Assembly: GCA_017528675.1 (NCBI GenBank)
Contig: JAFXOO010000501.1
Location: forward strand, 1 to 11,090
Source: Oscillospiraceae bacterium
GTDB taxonomy: Bacteria > Bacillota > Clostridia > Oscillospirales > Ruminococcaceae
DNA: 11,090 bases
Reading direction: 5' to 3'
The position numbers and the translations under genes are program-made. The notes under the pieces were generated by a model, which saw only the letters and a list, made by a program, of their open reading frames with translations, did not search any database and was not told where the DNA came from. Positions 1 to 5,303 of the stretch are shown one piece after another (the first letter of the stretch is position 1; every line of letters starts with the position of its first letter).

Positions 1-201
1 AATGTTGACTTCTATTCCGGCTTTGTATACAGAATGCTGGGACTGCCGGTAGAGCTGTATACGCCGATCTTTGCAATTGCCCGCATCGCCGGCTGGTCTG
101 CACACCGCATCGAGGAGCTCATCAACTCCAACAAGATCATCCGTCCGGCATACAAGGCAATCGACGATCCGAGGCCCTACACGCCCCTTTCCGAGCGGTA
201 A
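1..201 (+). CDS. gltA: Citrate synthase, C-terminal fragment (5' end outside window)
   Basis: The first 66 codons of the window read as one open frame that enters from the left edge and ends at TAA 199-201. The peptide opens with NVDFYSGFVYRMLGLP and continues with LYTPIFAIARIAGWSAHRIE, which is the conserved C-terminal block of citrate synthases: the aspartate of NVDFYSG lies in the active-site region and the WSAHRIEE helix closes the small domain. The enzyme condenses acetyl-CoA with oxaloacetate to citrate in the cytoplasm; in fermentative Clostridia this usually serves glutamate synthesis through a partial TCA branch. The fragment ends in PYTPLSER, close to the normal family terminus, so the 3' end looks intact. 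Citrate and 2-methylcitrate synthases cannot be told apart from this fragment. Two tandem hairpins begin five bases after the stop codon. Confidence 0.93.
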   Translation, partial: NVDFYSGFVYRMLGLPVELYTPIFAIARIAGWSAHRIEELINSNKIIRPAYKAIDDPRPYTPLSER

Positions 202-205
202 CCGG

Positions 206-238
206 GCGGGGAGCCCCCGCTGGGCGGGGAGCCCCCGC
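206..238. repeat. Tandem GC-rich hairpin pair, possible citrate synthase terminator
   Basis: The hairpin GCGGGG-AGC-CCCCGC occurs at 206-220 and again at 224-238, as part of an 18-bp direct duplication. Each is a perfect 6-bp stem with a three-base loop. The pair starts five bases after the citrate synthase stop codon, where a terminator would be expected, but no T-run follows (the next bases are AGGCGATTTTCT). It is either an atypical terminator or the first unit of the hairpin chain that fills this intergenic region. Confidence 0.6.
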
Positions 239-283
239 AGGCGATTTTCTCCGAGGATTACGGTGCACTGTTTTACCAACCGC

Positions 284-634
284 ATGCCCCCAACGGCTTT
301 GCCGAAGGGGGCATTGCTGCGCATGTCAGCACATCGCAGCGATGCCACCCAATCCCCCCTGTGCGGCGAGCGCAGCGATGCCGCCAAGCCGACCCTCATC
401 TGTTTGGCTGCCCATGCCCCGAACCGCACCCAGTACCATCTATTCCGCCGCCGCTCCGCAAGGAGCGGTCGCAGCGGAAGCTGGTTTACCAAAAATCAGG
501 ATGCCCAAAAGCAGGTGCAGGGTGCAACCCTGCCGTCCGGGAGTCCAGAGGGTGCCGACGAGGGCACCCTCTGGGCAGGGGGAGCGGTGCACCCGCTCCA
601 TAAAATGCCCGTGCAGGGGGGCTGCAAGCCCCCC
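284..634. repeat. Chain of GC-rich intergenic hairpins (non-coding)
   Basis: The roughly 500-base gap between citrate synthase and the GH2 gene holds no credible gene but is packed with perfect or near-perfect stem-loops: 284-314 (ATGCCCCC/GGGGGCAT with an inner CGGC/GCCG), 311-345 (11-bp stem with one G:T pair), 383-408, 451-468 (CCGCTCC-GCAA-GGAGCGG), 517-533 (GCAGGGT-GCA-ACCCTGC), 545-574 (12-bp stem, loop GACGAG), 581-599 (GGAGCGG-TGCAC-CCGCTCC) and 616-634 (GGGGGGCT-GCA-AGCCCCCC). Several loops share a GCA or GCAA core. Short direct repeats occur too, for example CGCAGCGATGCC at 335 and 371. It looks like accumulated palindromic repeat units rather than coding sequence: open frames across it are proline, arginine and serine rich with no recognisable domain. 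A role in transcript ends or DNA topology is possible but not shown. Confidence 0.7.
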
Positions 635-658
635 AAAAAAGCCCCGCCGGCAAGGCGA

Positions 659-686
659 AATCCCCCGTCCACAAGAACGGGGGATT
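659..686 (-). terminator. Candidate terminator of the GH2 gene
   Basis: AATCCCCCGT (659-668) pairs perfectly with ACGGGGGATT (677-686) around an 8-base loop, giving a 10-bp stem that starts 23 bases after the GH2 stop codon in the direction of transcription. Only three T residues follow on the minus strand (ATTTCG), so intrinsic termination would be weak. A TTTTTT stretch lies further downstream (minus-strand reading of 635-640), before the hairpin at 616-634. Confidence 0.55.
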
Positions 687-708
687 CTGTTTACTTCTGA
701 ATTGCTGT

Positions 709-3700
709 TTACTTCCGGAGCAGCAGCCGCTTCATCAGGCCGATATCAAATACATCGACCTCACCGTTCTGATCGACGTCAGCAGCGGCAAATTTAGCAT
801 CGTTGAATGCGAGGCGCTTGTGGAGATATTTTTGCAGTGCCACCAGGTCGAGCGTATCAACCTTGCCGTCCTGGGTGATGTCACCGGTGAGCACACCCTC
901 TGCCAGATTATCGAAATCCAGCCAGAGCTGTACATCCTTGCTGTCCGGGCCGTAGGCCGGGGTATTGGTATTCTGGGAAGCGAGCTCCGCAGCAGTGAGA
1001 GCCTTGCTGTAAACTCTGACTTCATAGAAATCTGCCTGCGATTTTCTGCCGGTATCCGGGCAGGCACCAATGGTCAGCGGATAGTTCGAGGCTGCAACAC
1101 CGGCAGTGGTGCCAACTGCCTGCTCACCGAGCATCTTGCCGTCTGCATAGACCCGCAGCATATTGGCCTGCGCATCATAAATGCCGGCTACCTGGTGCTT
1201 TGTGCCGATCCAGCCGGAGCCGGTGTTCATCTCGCAGTAGAGCGAACGCCATGCGCCGCCGGCATAGACGAAGAAGTCGAGCGAATTGTTGCGGGTGCGC
1301 AGCGCAAAGGCACTGTCACCCTTGCCGGCAAACATGTTGAATTCCGGATTGCCGGTCGGTACGACATTGACCTCAACCGTGAAGGAATTGTTGCCGGACA
1401 GGCACTTGTCGAGATTCGAGCCCTGCGGAACGGAGAGTGAACCGCTCACAGAATTGCCGGCGGAGGATTCCTTGAAGGAAGCACTGCCGCCCGGAACAGT
1501 CAGACCGTTCTGGCTCTTGTCCTGGAAGCTGACACCGTCCGAACGGAGCTTTGCAACCTGAGCGGTGCGCTGTGCATCGGTGCCGGTGCTCGGCATGATC
1601 GTGAAGCCCCAGTGATAGGCATGATTCGAGGGCAGACGGTACTTGTTCAGCGTTGCCGGGCCGCAGGTGGCGGAGCCGGTGCCCATTGAGCCGTAGTCGA
1701 TGCTCAGCACGGTCTTTTCACGGGGGCTGAGCTTGTAGGGATGGTTCGCTGCCTGCAAATCGCTCGGCAGGAAGTGCAGTGCGGAGGCCTCGATTGTGCT
1801 GTCTGCGGCGATCAGGAGAGCGCTTGCATTTTTGGGATTCTGTACGCTGATCCACTTGACATCGGTCAGGTTGCCGCAGTCATCTGCCTTCATATACGGG
1901 TAGAACATGCCGGAAACAGTGTTCGTCCAGATGCCCTGTCTGCCGCAGGTCTTGCGGTCGTTGAAGGTCTCCACCGGGCCGTTGCCGTACCAGCTCACCT
2001 GCTCGGCGCCTGCCGGAAGGGTCATCACGGTGCCGACACGCAGGAAGTTGCCAAGCCCTGCCTTGGTGGCGTCTACATCCACATCCATGTGCACATAGCC
2101 GTTCGGAGATACGGTGTAGGTGATGGTTACGGAGGTGTTGCCGGCGTTCGGGAGATTCAGATGCGACGTGATAATCTTCTTGCCGTCTGCGCCGTCCTTG
2201 ACATCAATGCCCTTGACCTCGATCTTGTCGGCGGCATGCTCCCACTTGCTGTCGAAGGAGCCTTTGGCGCCCCAGCCTGTGTCGTTCTCGACATTGCCAC
2301 GCCAGAAATTCGGGCGGGGGCCGTTGTCGATGAGCATTTCACCCTTATAGGTATAGGACTTGAGCAGGCCGGTGCTCTTGTCAATCGAGAAGGTGAAATC
2401 CTTGCCGACCGGTACATACATATCAGAATGATCCACGACCTCCAGCGCTGTATCGCCCATCGGCGTGCGTGCGGTGGTGCCGGTCGAGGCGAGATTTACC
2501 TGCCCCCAGGAGAGCTCGGTGCCCGCCGGGATGAGATCGGTCGCTGTCTTTGTTCTGACGGAGAGGTCGAGAATGTACTCGTCGCCGGAGAGCGAGGATG
2601 CCGGAAGTGTGAACGGCACGGAGATGGTGCCTCTGGTCAGCGGCGGTACATCCGGATTTTTCACGGTGCCGCTCTGGATGGATATGCCGTTTTTCAGGAG
2701 CGACCAGGTCACCTCATATTCGTTGAGGTTGCGGAAATTATTCTCGTTATAGACCGAAACTTCGCCCTTTGCGGCCTGTGCACCGTCAGCGGAGAACCAG
2801 AAGTTCTGGTACTGGAACTTGACCTCCTGCAACTCAGGCTGCGGGGTTCTGTCCGCAGAGATCAGGCCGTTTTCACAGAAGCTGCCGTCATTCGGGCTGT
2901 CGCCCCAGTCGCCGCCGTAGGCAAAATATTTGCCCGGTGAAAGATCGGCATACAGATTCTTGTGGGCGCCTTCCGTGGCGTAGTAATCCCAGCCGCCGTT
3001 CGGGAGGCTGACGGCTCTGGACTGGTCAACCCAGTCCCAGATGAAGCCGCCAAGCATGTTGTCGGAGGAGCGGATCACATCCCAGTACTCCTTCAGACCG
3101 CCCACGGAATTACCCATAGCGTGGTCGTATTCGCACATGACATAGGGCATTTTGCCGTCGCCACGGTTGTAGCCGATGACATCCTGCCCCGGATACATGT
3201 CGGAGCCCATATCCACGCCCATCTTGAAGTGCTGGCCTTCACTGTGGACAGGACGGGTCGGGTCATGCTTCTTGAAGTACCAGATCATGTCCCGGAACAG
3301 GCCGTTCGCAGCGTTCGGGTCGGTGGAGTAGGTCATCTCGTTGCCGATTGACCAAGCCACGATGGACGGATTGTTCTTCAGACGCTTGTACGCCGTTTCG
3401 GTACGGTCCAGACCCAGCTCGTAGAACAGCCCCTTGGTGGCGTTGTCCTTGTCGCCCTGCAATGCATGGCATTCCATATTGGTCTCGGCCATGACATACA
3501 TGCCGTACTTGTTGCACAGCCAGTAGAGATAGCTGTCATTGCTGTAATGGGAGGTGCGGATGGCGTTGACATTGTTCTGCTGCATGATGCGCACATCCTC
3601 CATCATGGTCTCCTGCGGGACTGCCTTGCCGTGGAACGGGTCGGTATCGTGGCGGTTCACGCCCTTGAGCAGGAGGCGCTTGCCGTTGATGGTCATGACC

Positions 3701-4929
3701 TGCCAGTTCTTGGTGGTGACATCGTAGTTGCCGTTGACCTCGGTGCGGGTGAAGCCGACCTCACGGAAGCCGAGCTGCGTGGAGATGGTCTCCTGCACAT
3801 TGCCACGGTCGTCGATCAGTGTGAGCACCAGGGCATAGAGATTCGGGTGCTCTGCCGACCAGAGGGCGGGATTGCTGACGGTCGTCTCGATCTTCGCATT
3901 CGCAGCGCCCCACGAGCCTATGTTGTCAATCTTCGCAGCGGCACCGGTGAGGATCTGGTTGCCCGCCTCATCATAGGCCTCTGCACGGATCGACCAGCCG
4001 CCCTTGACGGAACCGGTGGTGTTGAAGATCTGGGCATCAATCGAGAGGGCTGCATTGGTGTAGGTGTTGTCGAGATCGGTGCGGACGGTGTAGTCCGTAA
4101 TCATGACGGGCGATGCGCTCACGAGGAAGACATCCCGGAAGATACCGCCGTCATAGATCATGTCCTGGCCTTCAAACCAGGTGCCGTCGCAGAACTTGTG
4201 CACCTCGACAGCAAGCGTGTTTTCGCCGTCCTTGAGGTAGTCGGTGATGTCGAAGCGGTGCGGGCTGAAGGTGTCCTCGCTGTAGCCGACGGCCTTGCCG
4301 TTGATCCAGACATAATAGGCCGATTCCACGCCGTCGAACTGGATATAGACACGCCGACCGTCCGCACGCATGCCGTCATCAACCGTGAAGGTCTTACGGT
4401 AGAGGCCGACCGGGTTGTAGTTGGTCGGTGCGCTCGGAGCGGGCACATAGCCGTCATACTTCGACTGCCAGGGCATCACGACGTTGCAGTAGATCGGGAA
4501 GTCGAAGCCCTGCGCTGTCCAGCTATCGGGCATGCTCACGCTTTTCCAGCCGTCGGCGCCGTTCGGGCGGTAGTCGCTGTTCATGAAGCCGGAATTCCGG
4601 AAGCCGGATGCCTGCTGGTCATTCTGCACGACCTTCAGATCCCAGTTGCCGCCGCCACGGGTGAGCATCTGGACGAAGTCGGAATCCTCACGGGCATTGT
4701 AATCCCATACGGCATTCACGGCGGCCTCGGTGCTCTGGTACGGCAGCGGGTTGACGGTGGCAGGTGTCCGGTTCACGGCGAACACATCCTCGGTGCCGTC
4801 CTTGCCTGTCCACTCCCTGTGCGTGAAGGAAACATCGGCAGCACGGGCAGGCAGTGCGATCCCCTGCCATGCTGACCCTGCAAGCAGGAAGGAAAGCGCT
4901 GCTGCAAGGATTCTGGATGATCGTTTCAT
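709..4929 (-). CDS. Secreted GH2 beta-galactosidase-type enzyme with LamG-like module and dockerin
   Basis: This 1406-residue protein is a LacZ-like family 2 glycoside hydrolase built for export and cellulosome attachment. Residues 1-30 are a signal peptide (MKRSSR, a hydrophobic core, then ALPARA|AD). A GH2 sugar-binding domain (about 75-270, with GYSEDTFSPHRFDITDYL), an Ig-like domain (275-388), the TIM barrel (390-690), a domain 4-like segment (700-812) and the beta-galactosidase small-chain domain (836-1113) follow in LacZ order. By homology to E. coli LacZ, acid/base Glu531 lies in SIGNEM, nucleophile Glu600 in VMCEYDHAMGNS, and magnesium ligands Glu486 and His488 in ETNMECHAL; WDWVDQ (631-636) is also kept. 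Residues 1140-1320 resemble a LamG/concanavalin-like module that may bind glycan. A type I dockerin (1349-1404) has calcium loops at 1350-1361 and 1384-1395. The ATG is preceded by AAGGGGG with a 7-base gap. A second in-frame TAA lies 18 bases after the stop, within a duplicated 11-mer. Substrate beyond a beta-galactoside is not predictable. Confidence 0.93.
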   Translation of the reverse strand: MKRSSRILAAALSFLLAGSAWQGIALPARAADVSFTHREWTGKDGTEDVFAVNRTPATVNPLPYQSTEAAVNAVWDYNAREDSDFVQMLTRGGGNWDLKVVQNDQQASGFRNSGFMNSDYRPNGADGWKSVSMPDSWTAQGFDFPIYCNVVMPWQSKYDGYVPAPSAPTNYNPVGLYRKTFTVDDGMRADGRRVYIQFDGVESAYYVWINGKAVGYSEDTFSPHRFDITDYLKDGENTLAVEVHKFCDGTWFEGQDMIYDGGIFRDVFLVSASPVMITDYTVRTDLDNTYTNAALSIDAQIFNTTGSVKGGWSIRAEAYDEAGNQILTGAAAKIDNIGSWGAANAKIETTVSNPALWSAEHPNLYALVLTLIDDRGNVQETISTQLGFREVGFTRTEVNGNYDVTTKNWQVMTINGKRLLLKGVNRHDTDPFHGKAVPQETMMEDVRIMQQNNVNAIRTSHYSNDSYLYWLCNKYGMYVMAETNMECHALQGDKDNATKGLFYELGLDRTETAYKRLKNNPSIVAWSIGNEMTYSTDPNAANGLFRDMIWYFKKHDPTRPVHSEGQHFKMGVDMGSDMYPGQDVIGYNRGDGKMPYVMCEYDHAMGNSVGGLKEYWDVIRSSDNMLGGFIWDWVDQSRAVSLPNGGWDYYATEGAHKNLYADLSPGKYFAYGGDWGDSPNDGSFCENGLISADRTPQPELQEVKFQYQNFWFSADGAQAAKGEVSVYNENNFRNLNEYEVTWSLLKNGISIQSGTVKNPDVPPLTRGTISVPFTLPASSLSGDEYILDLSVRTKTATDLIPAGTELSWGQVNLASTGTTARTPMGDTALEVVDHSDMYVPVGKDFTFSIDKSTGLLKSYTYKGEMLIDNGPRPNFWRGNVENDTGWGAKGSFDSKWEHAADKIEVKGIDVKDGADGKKIITSHLNLPNAGNTSVTITYTVSPNGYVHMDVDVDATKAGLGNFLRVGTVMTLPAGAEQVSWYGNGPVETFNDRKTCGRQGIWTNTVSGMFYPYMKADDCGNLTDVKWISVQNPKNASALLIAADSTIEASALHFLPSDLQAANHPYKLSPREKTVLSIDYGSMGTGSATCGPATLNKYRLPSNHAYHWGFTIMPSTGTDAQRTAQVAKLRSDGVSFQDKSQNGLTVPGGSASFKESSAGNSVSGSLSVPQGSNLDKCLSGNNSFTVEVNVVPTGNPEFNMFAGKGDSAFALRTRNNSLDFFVYAGGAWRSLYCEMNTGSGWIGTKHQVAGIYDAQANMLRVYADGKMLGEQAVGTTAGVAASNYPLTIGACPDTGRKSQADFYEVRVYSKALTAAELASQNTNTPAYGPDSKDVQLWLDFDNLAEGVLTGDITQDGKVDTLDLVALQKYLHKRLAFNDAKFAAADVDQNGEVDVFDIGLMKRLLLRK

Positions 4930-4964
4930 ACTTAATCCCCCTTGTCTTTACGTTTTGTATCTCG

Positions 4965-4982
4965 TATCCCATAGATGGGATA
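4965..4982 (-). other. Leader hairpin of the GH2 transcript
   Basis: TATCCCAT (4965-4972) and ATGGGATA (4975-4982) form a perfect 8-bp stem with a two-base gap. It begins about 20 bases after the predicted transcription start and is followed in the transcript by GAGATACAAAAC. The GH141-like gene has a hairpin of different sequence at the equivalent leader position. It could be an mRNA stabiliser, a protein-binding site, or a DNA palindrome bound by a regulator. Confidence 0.6.
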
Positions 4983-5007
4983 AATGTCCATACATTTATA
5001 CATATTT

Positions 5008-5036
5008 ATATTAACAAATTATTCAAAACTATGCAA
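5008..5036 (-). promoter_or_regulatory. Sigma-A-type promoter of the GH2 gene
   Basis: On the minus strand, TTGCAT (5036-5031) and TAATAT (5013-5008) are separated by exactly 17 bases. The predicted start, near 5001, gives a leader of about 72 bases. A TTCTGCA box ends 9 bases before the -35, as in the divergent promoter. Both hexamers match the consensus well, and the second half of the spacer is identical to that of the divergent promoter. Confidence 0.8.
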
Positions 5037-5046
5037 CTGCTATATT

Positions 5047-5126
5047 GCAGAAAAGGTGGACGATGTGCAGATATGCGCCGGATTGCGCAGAAAAAATGCC
5101 GGGGACGCAGAAAAATCCAGGTCTGC
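5047..5126 (-). promoter_or_regulatory. Helically phased operator array, 20-bp direct repeats
   Basis: GCAG followed by an A-rich stretch recurs at 5047, 5067, 5087 and 5107, always 20 bases apart. On the minus strand the repeats read TTTTCTGC, ATATCTGC, TTTTCTGC and TTTTCTGC, mostly preceded by a CC-containing stretch (GTCCACC, TCCGGC, CCCCGGC). On the other side of the region, facing the plus-strand gene, TTCCGC (5158) and TTCTGC (5178) are also 20 bases apart. Direct repeats two helical turns apart just upstream of a -35 are typical of AraC-type or response-regulator activators; which one acts here is unknown. Confidence 0.65.
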
Positions 5127-5193
5127 GCTGAAGAAAATGTCCGGAGTTCTGTACGCATTCCGCAAAATGTCCACCGATTCTGCATTATGGGGG

Positions 5194-5222
5194 TTGTATA
5201 AATTTGTATAATTTGTTAATAT
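5194..5222 (+). promoter_or_regulatory. Sigma-A-type promoter of the GH141-like gene
   Basis: TTGTAT (5194-5199), a 17-base spacer and TAATAT (5217-5222) form a near-consensus promoter. The predicted start is near 5229. The TTCTGCA box at 5178-5184 ends 9 bases before the -35, the same geometry as in the divergent GH2 promoter. Confidence 0.8.
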
Positions 5223-5249
5223 TAAATTGTAGAATTGTATGTACATTTT

Positions 5250-5266
5250 TGTCCCGCTGCGGGACA
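5250..5266 (+). other. Leader hairpin of the GH141-like transcript
   Basis: TGTCCCG (5250-5256), loop CTG, CGGGACA (5260-5266) form a perfect 7-bp stem about 21 bases into the predicted transcript. GAGATACAAAAC starts two bases after the stem. The stem differs from its GH2 counterpart at several paired positions while staying fully complementary. Confidence 0.6.
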
Positions 5267-5303
5267 GGGAGATACAAAACATCATGACAAGGAGGAACAG
5301 ATC

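Larger units (their letters stand above)
4927..5079 (-). repeat. Left copy of duplicated promoter-leader cassette (GH2 side)
   Basis: Read on the minus strand, this segment aligns from an upstream GTCCACC..TTCTGCA box through the promoter and leader to the ATGAAACRA start with the segment in front of the divergent GH141-like gene. Shared blocks in order: GTCCACC, TTCTGCA, a TTGYAT -35, ATAATTTGTTAATAT ending in the -10, a GTATG..CATTT stretch, a TCCC..GGGA hairpin, GAGATACAAAAC (minus strand of 4952-4963) and GACAAGG. Only one- to three-base indels are needed. The arms form a long imperfect inverted repeat around 5080-5153. Confidence 0.85.

Noticed and set aside
71..700. Long open frames across the region after citrate synthase (209 and 151 codons)
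   Set aside because: Overlaps the citrate synthase end, is very rich in Pro, Arg and Ser, has no recognisable domain, and coincides with stacked hairpins.
1741..4875. Long plus-strand open frames opposite the GH2 gene (399 and 469 codons)
   Set aside because: They are antisense to a clearly recognised enzyme. Their translations are Val/Ala/Gly/His-rich without motifs, as expected from GC-rich codon use.
5047..5126. CRISPR array
   Set aside because: The 20-bp period repeats share only a short core; there are no long identical repeats with unique spacers and no cas genes.
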